Origin: Paulinella micropora
Lineage: Eukaryota > Cercozoa > Imbricatea > Euglyphida > Paulinellidae
Length of the DNA: 27,750 bases
Reading direction: 5' to 3'
NCBI GenBank assembly: GCA_019918135.1
Contig: WBZZ01002559.1
Coordinates: 27,501 to 55,250, forward strand
Shown here: piece after piece, positions 1 through 9,750 of the stretch
Numbering within the stretch: the stretch's first letter is position 1
Layout of the letters: each line of letters opens with the position of its first letter
Notes under the pieces: generated by a model
What the model was told of the DNA's origin: nothing
Database searches by the model: none
Seen by the model: the letters and a program-made list of their open reading frames with translations, nothing else
Made by a program: the position numbers and the translations under genes

Positions 1-90
1 GATATCAAAAAGCGCATATCAAGTTTGATCGAGCTGGAATATCTGTCGCGAGATGCTGAAAAGAGCGATGTGTACATTTACAAGGCTTAG
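1..90 (+). CDS. Cullin C-terminal end (partial, 5' truncated by window)
   Basis: The frame open from base 1 gives 29 residues ending at TAG (88-90). They start DIKKRISSLIELEYLSRD and finish in YIYKA. This matches the extreme C terminus of cullins, the scaffold of SCF/CRL ubiquitin ligases, where a winged-helix domain ends in a KKRIExLIxREYLERD...Y.YxA pattern. The spacing and final tyrosine-x-alanine pattern look closest to the CUL4/CUL3 type, but 29 residues do not settle the paralogue. The neddylated lysine would lie upstream, outside the window. The gene reads toward the piggyBac element, which begins 15 bases after the stop, so any native 3' UTR is displaced by the transposon. Confidence 0.8.
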   Translation, partial: DIKKRISSLIELEYLSRDAEKSDVYIYKA

Positions 91-123
91 ATAAGTATTC
101 AAGTCTTAACCCTTAACCGGTTT

Positions 124-158
124 CAATCCCCAAAAGTGGCTTCAATCCCCAAAAGTGG
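124..158 (+). repeat. Left subterminal repeats of the piggyBac element
   Basis: Two copies of AATCCCCAAAAGTGG (125-139 and 144-158) lie just inside the left terminal repeat, 19 bp apart. Two similar copies lie inside the right end in the same orientation rather than inverted. They may be transposase binding sites (inference). Confidence 0.75.
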
Positions 159-389
159 TTTGAATTTTTGAGTTGAATAAAAACATAAATACCAATCGAA
201 ACAAGTTGTACTACGCTGCAAATTTAATATTTACGTGTTGGGGAAGCTATCTGTGAAAACCAGAATGTCATAGCTTTTCTAGAAGCGACTTAAATATGAA
301 ACTGAAACCAGGCACCAACCACTTTTTTTCAAGAATTTTCGTTGCCTTTTTTTACGTGGCGGGGACCTTTTTTTTTTTTTTTCAACATC

Positions 390-2816
390 ATGTCTGCGCA
401 CCAAGAGCTTCTCACAGTCCGTGTGCGTCTTCCGGTCAGGGAATTTGGTGAGGCTTATGCCAAACAAAAATGGCCTGATGACTGGAAGACGAGGGAGATT
501 GAGGGTGCTGTTTCTCGACAGTATGGTCGTACAAAAGACAAGTTTTGGATGAAGTGGGATGCGGAGGATGAAGACGATTCCATGATGATTGCTTCGGAGA
601 TTATCAAATACAGAATTGAAGGGAGTGGCTCTGCCGATAACGGCATACTTGGGCAAGGCCAGGAAATCGACGGAGATGCCAAAAATGCAATAAATGCTGA
701 GTAGACTTGTTTTTCTTGAACCTCTAATTTTTCTTGTGATGTCGAATGGTTTCTCTGCGTGTTTGCAGGGAGGACGGCTTGATACCCAGCGACACTGATG
801 ACGATGACTATGTGTACCTATCCCTACCTGGTTTCAGCTATTTTGTGCAATTTGCTTCTGTTTTGTTCTCGGCCAAGGACGATGCTGGAAGTATAGTAGA
901 TTTCTGTACTTCCATACATGCATCGGCGTTGGCTGTCAGTATTCCTTACTGTACTGTTTTCCAACAGACCGCCAGAGTCGGTGGATGAGTCGGGTAGTTC
1001 AATCGATGAAGAGGATCAAAAAGAAGAAGATATGGACAACAAACGAGCCCCTCATCCCAGCGACTCACTTGTCAGTGACGATGATGTCGAAGAAGATGAG
1101 GGGTCTGGTGAAGACGAGGAGGAGGATCCGGCACTAGAGATTGACGAAGGCGATAGCCTACCTGCCAGTGAGTTCAAAGATGTCAAAGAATGGAAGGTGG
1201 GTGTTGCACCTCCTCGTGTGCTGCCGGCATGCGAAGGGCAGTCCAGTGCATCACTTTCTGTGCGTTCCCCCGACCTCCTCAGTATGGTGGATATTTTCTT
1301 TATGTTCTTACCCACGCAATTCTGGCAGAATGTCACAAGAAACACCAACAAGTATGCAACCTGGAAACGTAATCTCAACCCCTCAGAGCGTCAGCGGCCT
1401 TGGGTACCCGTGACACTATCTGACATACTTTCATTTTTGGCGATCCTTATAATGATGGGGGTGATGGGGTTGCCTGCTGAAACAGATTATTGGATTGGCG
1501 CTGTGTCAGACTTCTGGCAGTGGCCAGACCTTGCAAGCATCATGGGGTACGTGAGGTATCAGAATATCAAACCTTATTTTCATCTCACTGAACCCCGTCT
1601 GGCAGCTCCTCGTGACTCCCCTCAGTATGACAAACTTTTCAATGTTCGAGTCTTTATTGAGATTGTACAAGAAAATTTTCCTAGGCTGTGGGAATTGGGT
1701 CAGTGGGTGTCAATCGACGAGGGAATGATCCCCTTTAAAGGGCGTACCTACCTCAGGCAATACTTACCGAAAAAACCCATCAAATGGGGATTCAAACTGT
1801 TTGCTCTGTGCTGTTCAGTAACAGGCTATTTTTATACGCTGCTTTGTTATGAGGGTGAGGGAACGGTGCAGGACGATTCTGGGCACGGAATGACGTATGC
1901 AGTTGTTATGAAGCTTTTAGACCTAGCCGGCATCGACCAAAGCGGCAGGATCATCGCTTTAGATAGGTTTTACACAGGGCTGCAGTTGTTTTTTGACTGT
2001 GTCCTAAAGAGGTGCATCAACTGCATTGGCACTGTTGTCAAACCCAGGCTGAGGGCGGCAAAGGAGCTACTGGACGAAGTCAAGAAGAATAGTGACCGGG
2101 GCACGTGCGCAATGGCCACTTGGAGTCATAACGGAGTCAGTATGCATGCTGTTGCTTGGAAAGACACCCAGGTGGTTTATTTTTTGTCAACTGTGTTGGG
2201 GGGTACCATGAGCCACGTCGAAAGGAGGCTGCATGGGGGGGGGGGTGGAGCTACGGTTCCAGTGAATTGTTTTGAAATTTGCAAGACATACACTCAGCAC
2301 ATGGGCGGCGTTGATACAGGCGATCAGTTACGACTTCGTTACGGAGTTGAGAAGGCGGTAAGATTCAACAAGCCTTGGTTCAAGTTATTTGCGGGTTTGT
2401 TAGATGTTGCGGTTACAAACACAACTATCATCTACAAACAGTTTCATGAAGAAAAAACACGCAAAGACATGCTCAAGGAACTTATTGAGGGTTTGGTGTC
2501 TTATGCGGGGCTTTTTGGAGGTTCTAGGAGCGCAGCGAGGGGCAAGCGTGTGATATGCCCTGGCTATTTGGTAAGTCTTACAAACGAGGCGAGTGGTAAG
2601 CGCGGCGCGGGTAAGCAGAACTCGGTTTGTTGTGCGGTGTGTGCTAGTAATGGAATCCGCAAGCGTACCAGTGCTTATTGCAGCGATTGTCGCTATTTTT
2701 TTTTTGCCGAACTGGAGAATGTTTTCCGTGGTACACAGTCAATCATTTCGTTCCATCTGAGAAATGTAAGAGGCAGCCGTTGTGACAATCATTGTCAAGG
2801 TTTTATTAGTTATTAA
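390..2816 (+). CDS. piggyBac transposase (DDE_Tnp_1_7), three exons
   Basis: The enzyme would cut and paste the surrounding element at TTAA. Proposed exons are 390-700, 769-813 and 968-2816, totalling 2205 nt (734 aa plus stop). Intron 1 is GTAGAC...TTTGCAG (701-768) and intron 2 is GTACCT...CCAACAG (814-967); phases agree. Exon 1 gives a basic, tryptophan-rich N terminus with a WMKWD motif. Exons 2-3 continue into an acidic stretch rich in D, E and S. The catalytic domain holds the expected aspartates: SIDEGMIPFKGR (codon 1716), LDRFYTGLQLF (codon 1962) and MGGVDTGDQ (codons 2313 and 2322). A C-terminal CxxC...CxxC cluster (about 2631-2690) resembles the family's zinc-binding tail, but its last part, after a run of T, is not convincing. 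If the introns are wrong, an unspliced 632-aa frame from 918 still contains the whole catalytic domain. Confidence 0.88.
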
Positions 2817-2924
2817 AGAACGGTTTTTTTACACAATTAGCTTCCACCGGGTTTAATTCAATTGAATTTAATAATATAACTGTCAAAAACCACAAATAGT
2901 GATAAAAAACTTGAAATTGGGTCG

Positions 2925-2960
2925 GATCCCCAAACGTGGCTTTAGATCCCCAAAAGTGGC
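2925..2960 (+). repeat. Right subterminal repeats of the piggyBac element
   Basis: GATCCCCAAACGTGGC (2925-2940) and GATCCCCAAAAGTGGC (2945-2960) lie 20 bp apart just inside the right terminal repeat. They match the left-end copies in direct orientation. Confidence 0.75.
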
Positions 2961-3426
2961 AAACCGGTTAAGGGTTAATACAGTAAAAGGTTGTAAAAGT
3001 TGATTGGTGAAAAATGGTACACAGGTTACCGGTGCCCGGGTACTTACCAGTTTGTGATTGGATGCTAAGCTTACCATTCGGCTCAATCGCGGAATGTCTC
3101 CCATGAGCTGGCCCTGGACCCAACAAGAATTGATGAAATTTACTAGTAATTACTGGTATAATGGGTATTAATACTGGCCGGGTATAATACTCACCGTAAC
3201 TTTTATTTTGATAATTAGTAAGCATGACGCTAAACTGCATCGGGTCTCTGCATGGCCTTAAACTCAGTGTCACTGCTTTTTTCCTTTTTACGCTGCACTC
3301 ACTTGTGGTAGGAACTATCAGGAATAAGTGGGAAGTCACAAGTTTTAGGAAGATGATATTAGTAAATGGGAAATGTATTTGACTATCGTCATTGTATCTA
3401 TTTAATATCACTTCCATTCTATGTTT

Positions 3427-3543
3427 TTTTCCACTTAACGACTTTCAATAATACAGAACGCTTGCTGATCGGAGGCTTCTTCTATCTTTTTTGTTTTCCA
3501 CTTAACGACTTCAAGTTTAATCATAACTTGAAGAACGCTTGCT
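3427..3543 (+). repeat. Degenerate tandem duplication with a 9-bp hairpin
   Basis: TTTTCCACTTAACGACT occurs at 3427-3443 and 3494-3510. GAACGCTTGCT follows each copy (3456-3466 and 3533-3543). The second copy contains CTTCAAGTT / AACTTGAAG (3509-3517 / 3525-3533) around a 7-nt loop. The rest of 2979-3551 holds no gene I can support. Confidence 0.5.
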
Positions 3544-3551
3544 CTTCTCAG

Positions 3552-3774
3552 TGTTTGACCAGTATAACTTAATATAATGATCCGGAACTCACAGTAGACC
3601 ACGTCTGCAATAACAAAGCTTTAATGACGTGCCAAAACAACAGAAGGCGCGCAGACTGGACGATATGACTGGCCGGATATAAGTAATGCGGCTCTAACGT
3701 CGGACACCGTTACTCTTATACGGCAGGCACGTGTAACTATTAATACTATGATTAATTAATTATTAATTCTAACA
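3552..3774 (-). mobile_element. Copia-type 3' LTR (minus strand)
   Basis: On the minus strand the segment opens TGTTAGAATT (3774 downward) directly after a purine tract (minus-strand AGGGGGAG, 3775-3782). It closes ...GGTCAAACA at 3552. The ends are near-inverted (TGTTAGA against TCAAACA, one mismatch). The orientation fits the minus-strand reverse-transcriptase fragment at 4121-4402. The inner boundary is inferred and no target duplication can be tested. Confidence 0.5.
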
Positions 3775-5760
3775 CTCCCCCTGGAGCAAAGTAAATTAGT
3801 AAAAGTTACTGCAGGTCCTAATACATTACGACTTCTATTACTATTTTGTGAAACTTAGAAAACACAAACTCAAAACATGCTATTGTATGAACACTTACCC
3901 TCACTCTCTCCGTCAGATGTGGGCCTACCCCTCTACCCGTGGCAAGCATATTTCAAGTAGATTCATGATACGCAGGGCATGAACACCATCGTCGACATGA
4001 AAAGACAGCAATTGGGTGCCTTTAGGTTGATCCCTGAGCTTCACAAAGGAGGTTTTGTCCAGCGTAAGGGGGCTGAATTTCTGTCCGCGGCAAAACTAAC
4101 TCGTGCGACATCACTTCATATCAAAGTCTACCCGATTCAGGGTGTCCATAAAGAGCATTCTTAAGCAACCAGACAAATCCAGGCTTCTCAAATCCGGGGG
4201 GGGGCTTAACATAGATGTCATAAGGTAGGTGGGCATGGAGGTAGGCAGTGGTGAAGTCAACAAGCCACAGATCAACCCCAAAACAAGCAGCATAAGCAAT
4301 AATAAGCAAAATAGTGCGGTGGTGTGCAGTAGGTGAGTATGTCTTTTTGGGATCAAACTGTAAACCCGCCCTAAGTAGGTCACCCCGTAAGTAACCCTTG
4401 CTTTATGGAACTCATCATGAGTTCCCTGCTATCATCCCCCTCAGTTACCACTCTAACCCGGTTCTCTCCGTCCCAATGCCACGGTAGCGTCTTCCATTCT
4501 TCTTCTTCCTCAGCCGTCATCTTCCTTGCTGAGTCTGGAACAGACGACGGCAACGTCGACGTTACAAACCTAGCTGGTTGATGAATGGCTGAGGATGAGG
4601 AAGAGAAGACGTAGGTGGTGATATAGATGGTGTTGGTAGGTAAGGAGCAGGCTTCGCAACTTTCTGTTCAACAAGGGGTTTGACCCACTCGACTGTAAGA
4701 CACTCATTAGGAGATAATAGGAATGAGTTGGTGGGGGGTAAAAACCCTGCCCTAAGCTTAGACCTATATACCTCTAAAATAGTTGCCCTTCTGTTTTCTT
4801 GTGTTGTGTGTCTAGCAAAGAAGTCAAACACTTCACCTAACAGTGTTGCTAGCTTAACCCCTTCCCCTACTCACCTCCGGGCCGCGGAAAGTTTCCATTC
4901 ACACCGCCTCCCTGTACTCTCGGTTATGGCCTCACATTGTTTTGCGCTAGGTATGTGTGAGGTGTCTTGAAGTATAGGTTGGGCATGGAGGTTGAGTGTC
5001 GGCCCGTCTATTTCTTTTATGACTAGAGGGTGGGTACTGAGAAGAACTTTCTTGTACCCCTTTTGAAACGTAGCAACCCCCACCCAAGCCCAAGGGGGTA
5101 AATCGCCCCTTGGGGGGTGGGGTCTGCTGCTATTTCTAAAGAGGTATTGAAGTTGTTCTCATGCAGCTTAGGGATTATTTTGATAGAGCTTTGGTAAGCG
5201 TTAGACATGAAGGTAGGTGTGATAGTACTGCTCTCTCTCACTGATCATGACCTTACTTGTCGTGGTGCTTGCTCCATCCTCCCGGCTTGCTCTCCAGCTC
5301 TTCCAGATGCGCTGGGTGGGTGATTGAGTGGGACAAAAAGCGGTGAAGGTGGGGGTAGAGTGGCGTGTGTCTCTCTCATCTCTCCCTCATCTTCTTCTTC
5401 TTTCTCCATCATATTTATCGCGTACATATGATTTATATATCCCACCTTATCCACTTCCCCCTCCCTCATCATCTGTGTCTTCGTCATTGGCAACAAGATT
5501 CCTCTCAGTCGAATCAGGGAGGTCAGAGTCATCTTCCTCATCGTCGTCCTCAGAGTTAGACTTGAGGGAGATGAGTCTGATCCCCCGCATTCAGACTGAT
5601 GTTTTTCTTTTTACCCTTGACGAAATTAGATGCTTTCAACTTACGTCTCTCCTTTCCTTTCTTCTAAGTACTCTTCTCTCTGTCTGTGCTTGTCTCACTC
5701 TTCTCAACCCTAGCACTCTTACTGCTCTTTCTTCCTTCTGTCCCTCGAGCTAGTGCTACT
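3775..5760 (-). pseudogene. Degenerate Copia internal region
   Basis: This stretch joins the minus-strand LTR at 3552-3774 to broken minus-strand frames. Only the reverse-transcriptase piece (4121-4402) is clearly recognisable. Around 5480-5590 the minus strand is rich in D, E and S, as in the linker between integrase and reverse transcriptase of Copia polyproteins. Frames between 4403 and 5240 are broken by stops. The region 3783-4120 is too short to hold the expected RNase H, so there must be deletions. I see no independent gene in it. Confidence 0.45.
4121..4402 (-). pseudogene. Copia reverse transcriptase fragment
   Basis: One minus-strand frame stays open from a stop at 4403-4405 to a stop at 4121. 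It reads RGDLLRAGLQFDPKKTYSPT, then LVDFTTAYLHAHLPYDIYVK, PPPGFEKPG and LKNALYGHPESGR. These correspond to the conserved opening of Copia (Ty1-type) reverse transcriptase: RGD..., TYSPV, the aspartate before T-A-[FY]-L, and PPGF...LKKSLYGLKQ. The catalytic YxDD box is absent, so this is a remnant. Confidence 0.85.
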
Positions 5761-5938
5761 GTCCTGGCTAGCAACAGGGCATGGTCCATATATAGTCTAT
5801 TTTGAGGTCCTAGAGTAGAGTCACTCCTCAGACATAGTTTTTATTTACATACATACATTAATTCTTTTTTTTCGTACTTAATACTCCTTGTTGAGATCAG
5901 CGATAATGAAGTTGTTTGCAAGTTAATTATCTTTATCT

Positions 5939-6193
5939 AGGGGGGGTGTTAGACCAATAGGTTGTATTAATACGGTAACGGACCGATTCAGTATGACCAG
6001 GCCGGTCCGTAGGATGTGTGTCGGTAGAGCCATCCCTTCGGGACGCCAGTGCCGGGCCGTGTTATTCTGTCTTTGCCGCCTTCAATAAAGCTTGTGGTAC
6101 GATGCGATCGTGACTGAGCTTGAACCGGTCCATGGACTGCTTGCTACCTCTGTGCAGACTTGAACAGTACTTAGCCGGATGTATGTTCTAACA
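5939..6193 (+). mobile_element. Copia-type LTR with polypurine tract (plus strand)
   Basis: A purine tract (AGGGGGGG, 5939-5946) is followed by TGTTAGA at 5947, and the LTR ends TCTAACA at 6193, a perfect 7-bp inverted terminus 247 bp long. AATAAA at 6084-6089 is a likely polyadenylation signal. The purine tract upstream marks it as a 3' LTR. It is oriented opposite to, and diverged from, the LTR at 3552-3774, so two different insertions are represented. Confidence 0.7.
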
Positions 6194-7150
6194 GCGACGT
6201 ACAACGGGAAGATGATGAAGGGCAGAGCCCAACTGTCACTCGGGTCACAGTTCTACGTGGCTCTTTTCTTTTTGGAAAGATGAACGGAGCTAACTTAGTA
6301 GAGTCGGAACGATAAGGATAGAACAAGACTACGGCTCAGTATGATGAGCTGCTACTACTGAGTGTTTGCTCAATGCCGGGTGTGACTCCTCAGGAGCAGG
6401 ACCGTTCACATCCATGAGGAAACTGATCCGGAGAGTAAGCTCTCAACCGACGATGATTTACAAATCTACCCCTAATTTAACTACGGTTCCGAGTCACGTG
6501 TAAGACGCCGGGAGGGGGGATTGTAGGCTCAGATAGGTAACTTGATATGCGACCTCAGTTTCTTATACCCCTATATCAATGACAGTGATCATGTGTATAG
6601 ATGAGCCGCAGTATTGCTGACGACATTCAAGGCAAAAAAAATGATGAGTTTTTGGTTTTGGTTGAAATCTTGGTTTTGAATGAAAAATTCATTTTTGGTG
6701 AAAATTTAAGTTTTGTGTTAATTTTCATTTTTTGGCTGCCAGAATTCTGATTTTGTATAATATTAATATTAATATTAATATTAATATTAATATTAACAAT
6801 CATCTTCATTTTTTGTTGGCTTTCAAACTATTACAGTATTTTAAATTATATTAATATTAATAGTATAATTAATATTGATTAATAATTATTAGTATCTCGT
6901 AATAATAAAATAGAATTGAACTTAAATTATGTCACTAGTGTTTAATAAAATTACAATTTACGCAATTACTGTTTGAATACAATATTAATATTAGCCACCC
7001 ATACTAGCCATAGAGGCAGGCTGATTACTCACTAGTTAGTCTAGACTATTTAATTTAGACTATAGCTACTGTTTCAGATCAGCTTACGACCAAGTTTCAC
7101 TTCGTGCGGGGGGCCTTAACTGCCCGTGCCTTCAACTCATTCAGAAGTTG
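6194..7150. other. AT-rich intergenic stretch with an ATT/AAT microsatellite
   Basis: No coding frame stands out. A (TTAATA)n tract lies at about 6761-6797, preceded by TTTTGG/TTTTCAT-rich low-complexity sequence (6640-6740). The rest looks like decayed intergenic DNA downstream (in minus-strand terms) of the host gene at 7151-10421. Confidence 0.5.
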
Positions 7151-8343
7151 TTACTGATCTGCAGTGGAGATCATGTCGTTTTCCAAATGAAAAGTGTCGA
7201 TCAGACAATCTTCAGCGTCGACCCCCACAACGTATGCTTCGTATCTGTTGTCGTTGTTTTCCTTCGTAATTTTTTCATATGGTAGCTCCTCCGTTTCTTC
7301 AATTCCCTGCTTCAAAACCCACGAAGGCTCGAACTTCATCTTGACCCATTCCTTTGCGGCAGCGTTTTTGGGCTTGCATCTTTGACCCCGTAAACGTGCC
7401 AAAGAACTTTACTTTTTGCCTTGACATCATTGAGCAGAATTGTTAGTTTGATACCGACGACTCTGCCAAGGCCAGCTGGAACTGAGCGCCAAGTTGAACC
7501 ATACCCCGACATGTTGAATGAGGCAATGCAATCCAAAGCAGGTAAATCCAACGAGTTGAGCAATTTGTTGATTTCCTTTGTTCCACCCTTATATTTTGCA
7601 GCGTCGTTGACGGTAATGTGCTCAGCAAACTTTGTTGCCTCAGCTTCACTTATTTCTCCTGTTCCTCCGATGAGCTTCCACATGAGTTTTTTCTGGTTGT
7701 CACTGCGCTGTCTGTCCGAGTCGCTATCCGTTGATTGTCCGAGTTCGTGGCTGGGACCTTTGCTGCTGGCATTGTCAGAGTTGCTGTCGCTGCCTTTCTC
7801 GAAACGTAATACTGATTTCGAATTCTCAATCGGAAGTGAAGACTTCTCGTCTGGTTTGCTTGCGCTGCGAAGTGAAGACTTCTTGTCGTTATCACGGTTG
7901 TAGTCGCTGTCGCCGTCGCTGAAAGAAAGCGGCGCTGAATTTAGGCATGACTTCTTGCCGCTGTCAGCTGCAGGGTTGTAGTCGCTGTCGTCGTCGCTGA
8001 AAGAAAGCGACGATGAATTTAGGCATGACTTCTTGCCGCTGTCAGCTGCAGGGTTGTAGTCGCTGTCGTCGTCGCTGAAAGAAAGGAAAAGTTGCTCCTC
8101 TACCTTAACGGAGCAATCTGTTTCGTCAGAGAAGCGTGGGTTCCCGGAGATTTTACAAGCAAGGAAATTCTTGGGATTTTCGTTGAAAGTACACACTTCG
8201 CAAGACCACAGTGACTCCTTCTCCTTGATGTCTGCAGGCAGGTTCACTTGGAATGGAGAGAACAAACAATCTTCAGGCCGCTCCACTTTGGCGCTTGGTT
8301 CTTTCTTGGCTTTTTTTCGTACGCTTCTTGTGGGCTTCGTCAT
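7151..8343 (-). CDS. 3' part of an unknown host gene (acidic repeats, degenerate RanBP2-like finger), with a frame break
   Basis: A 335-codon minus-strand frame runs from 8343 to 7336. The overlapping frame (7402 to 7151) continues the protein-like sequence. The switch falls around a T5 run at 7365-7369, so either one base is missing there or an intron is unrecognised. Near the N terminus LWSCEVCTFNENPKNFLAC resembles a RanBP2-type zinc finger (W46, C48, C51, C63), but serine 66 stands where the fourth cysteine belongs. Residues about 85-160 are tandem acidic 26-residue repeats (SFSDDDSDYNP core). The C-terminal 100 residues look globular but I recognise no family. Whether Met at 8343 is a true start is unclear: a stop lies upstream in that frame, so it may be an internal exon. 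Confidence 0.5.
7919..8085 (-). repeat. 78-bp tandem coding repeat
   Basis: Copies begin at 7919, 7997 and 8075 (partial) with exact 78-bp spacing. Each encodes 26 residues with an SDDDSDYNP core. The first two full copies are nearly identical, which points to a recent duplication. Confidence 0.85.
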
Positions 8344-8348
8344 CGGAG

Positions 8349-8639
8349 TCAGATATTAATATTTCTACCACCTCCAGTACTCTTTTCTGCGTGCCCACTT
8401 TGCCAAGCTCGAGTGGGAGGACTTGGATCAGCTCCGGTGATAGCTGCTGCTAAAGGTCCCAACACGTTTTTAATCCCTGGATGCGTAAGATTCTTCAACC
8501 GCCGTTGCTTTCGCTTCGGGATTGCTTCTGGTAGCACAGTTATCGCTTCAACTTGATCCAGGAAGTAACATCTCTTCTTTTCTTTCTTTGCAGATTGTCG
8601 GGCGGCAGGGCCGAACCTCGCCACGAGTCTGTCGCTCTC
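8349..8639 (-). CDS. Probable exon of the same host gene
   Basis: The minus-strand frame opens after an acceptor-like TAAGCAG (8640-8646). It reads ESDRLVARFGPAARQSAKKE and on through a lysine-rich segment to a stop at 8349. No family is recognised. In phase terms it does not join directly to the exon ending at 8847, so a small exon or another splice choice must lie between. A downstream donor (GAG|GTGG, near 8368) is possible. Confidence 0.4.
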   Translation of the reverse strand, partial: ESDRLVARFGPAARQSAKKEKKRCYFLDQVEAITVLPEAIPKRKQRRLKNLTHPGIKNVLGPLAAAITGADPSPPTRAWQSGHAEKSTGGGRNINI

Positions 8640-8768
8640 CTGCTTACAATTAGTAACATTGACATTAATAAATAATTAATATAATCCAAAAAATGTAAGG
8701 TTTTGTACACATAACAATCATTAAATTCCAAGGGATTAAAAACACACAAACAAACAAACCAAAGAACT

Positions 8769-8820
8769 AGAGAGAGAGAGAGAGAGAGAGAGGGAGAAAG
8801 AGAGGGGGGGGGGGCGGGGG
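8769..8820 (+). repeat. GA microsatellite followed by a G-rich run
   Basis: (AG)n from 8769 to about 8792, then interrupted GA and G-rich sequence to 8820. It lies in a presumed intron of the minus-strand host gene. Confidence 0.9.
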
Positions 8821-8846
8821 CGGAGTTTAGAGAGACTGACATTTAC

Positions 8847-9013
8847 TGAAATCATTAGTGTTATCCTCACGATCCTTCCGCTGAGCTGCAAATGCATCTT
8901 GGCAGAGCTTCCTCCCAGTCGCTTCGTCCACGTTGGTTGCAAGAATCTCCTTGGACCAACTCGCAGGATCTCCCTCCAGCTTCAGGGCCGCCGCAAACGT
9001 CTTGACTTTGCTT
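8847..9013 (-). CDS. Internal exon of unknown host gene
   Basis: A minus-strand acceptor GTGTGACAG ends at 9014 and a donor A|GTAAAT follows 8847. The first base completes an arginine codon begun by the exon at 9125-9210, and the frame then reads SKVKTFAAALKLEGDPASW onward with no stop. An alternative donor GTGAGG lies about 27 bp earlier on the transcript. The product is alpha-helical and charged; family unknown. Confidence 0.6.
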
Positions 9014-9124
9014 CTGTCACACAACAATCAGGACGCGTACGTACACGTACCTTACATGCTCATGACAAACTAAGTTTTCAATTGCACAGGACATGTACAA
9101 TATCATGAACAAACAATAAATTAC

Positions 9125-9210
9125 CTCATCACCTCTCCTTGTGGCCTTATCATCTCAAGCTCCTGCTCGCGCTTCAAGGCCTTCTGGGCGAGCTTCTCCT
9201 GCTCCTTCTC
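9125..9210 (-). CDS. Internal exon of unknown host gene
   Basis: 86 bp between a minus-strand acceptor (ATTTATAG, ending 9211) and a strong donor (ATGAG|GTAATT). It encodes EKEQEKLAQKALKREQELEM and a short tail, a likely coiled coil. It starts in phase 0, matching the exon at 10252-10421, and ends in phase 2, matching the exon at 8847-9013. That three-way phase agreement is the best evidence for this gene. Confidence 0.65.
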
Positions 9211-9240
9211 CTATAAATGTATTCATAATATAATTAAGAC

Positions 9241-9244
9241 ACAT

Positions 9245-9275
<31 letters not shown>

Positions 9276-9285
9276 GACACACACA

Positions 9286-9334
<49 letters not shown>

Positions 9335-9335
9335 C
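9241..9335 (+). repeat. TC, AC and TATC microsatellites
   Basis: Consecutive (TC)n at 9245-9260, (AC)n at 9261-9284 and (TATC)n to about 9335, within the intron between the exons at 9125-9210 and 10252-10421. The TATC tract abuts the start of LINE homology at 9337. Confidence 0.95.
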
Positions 9336-9336
9336 T

Positions 9337-9750
9337 GAGCAAGCCTTTCCTGTCCACATTTGTGTCACTGACCTCCGCCCCGATATCGTTGTCTGGTCAC
9401 TGTCTACCAAGATATGTATTCTGATCGAGCTAACGTGCCCGGTCGAGGAAAACATCCTTGACGCACGAGCCTACAAGACCAACCGATACAACAAGCTCAA
9501 ATCTCAAATCGAGGACAACGGATGGACCTGCCACCTTCGACCAATCGAATGCGGGGCTCGCGGCATGGTATCGTTCTCTGTTCATCGATGTTTCCGCGCC
9601 TTGGGTTTTCCCCATCCCCAATCCAAATCCCTTTGCTTCAAGCTATCCTCCTGCGTAGCTCGTTGCTCTTTTGCGATTTATCGCTCCTGTGCAGTCAAAA
9701 ATTGGACTAATCTTCCTCTAGTCCGTATTGGTGACTGCATTCCATCATAG
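9337..9750 (+). mobile_element. 5'-truncated LINE (non-LTR retrotransposon) C-terminal coding end
   Basis: The plus-strand frame from 9337 to TAG (9748-9750) gives 137 residues. It contains RPDIVVWS, then IELTCPVEENILDARAYKTN and NGWTCHLRPIECGARGM. This matches the domain that follows reverse transcriptase in many invertebrate and protist LINEs, with the pattern RPDIVL...ELTVPWE.NI...A...K..KY..L....NGW....PIEVG.RGF. The reverse transcriptase itself is missing, as expected for 5' truncation. It lies antisense in an intron of the host gene. About 300 bp of untranslated sequence follows before the next TATC tract. Confidence 0.7.

Larger units (their letters stand above)
106..2978 (+). mobile_element. 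Complete piggyBac transposon with TTAA target duplications
   Basis: The terminal inverted repeats CCCTTAACCGGTTT (110-123) and AAACCGGTTAAGGG (2961-2974) are perfect 14-bp complements. Each is flanked by TTAA (106-109 and 2975-2978), the piggyBac target site. The element itself is 110-2974, 2865 bp, and encloses one transposase gene. Intact termini, intact TSDs and an open transposase frame suggest a recent, possibly autonomous insertion. Confidence 0.93.

Noticed and set aside
342..704. A separate 120-aa gene upstream of the transposase
   Set aside because: Good splice sites and matching phases make it exon 1 of the transposase, starting at the later Met (390).
5328..5753. Plus-strand serine/leucine-rich 141-codon frame
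   Set aside because: Antisense of the acidic linker region of the degenerate minus-strand Copia; low-complexity composition.
6627..6809. Minus-strand frame rich in N, I and K
   Set aside because: Translated ATT/AAT microsatellite and low-complexity sequence.
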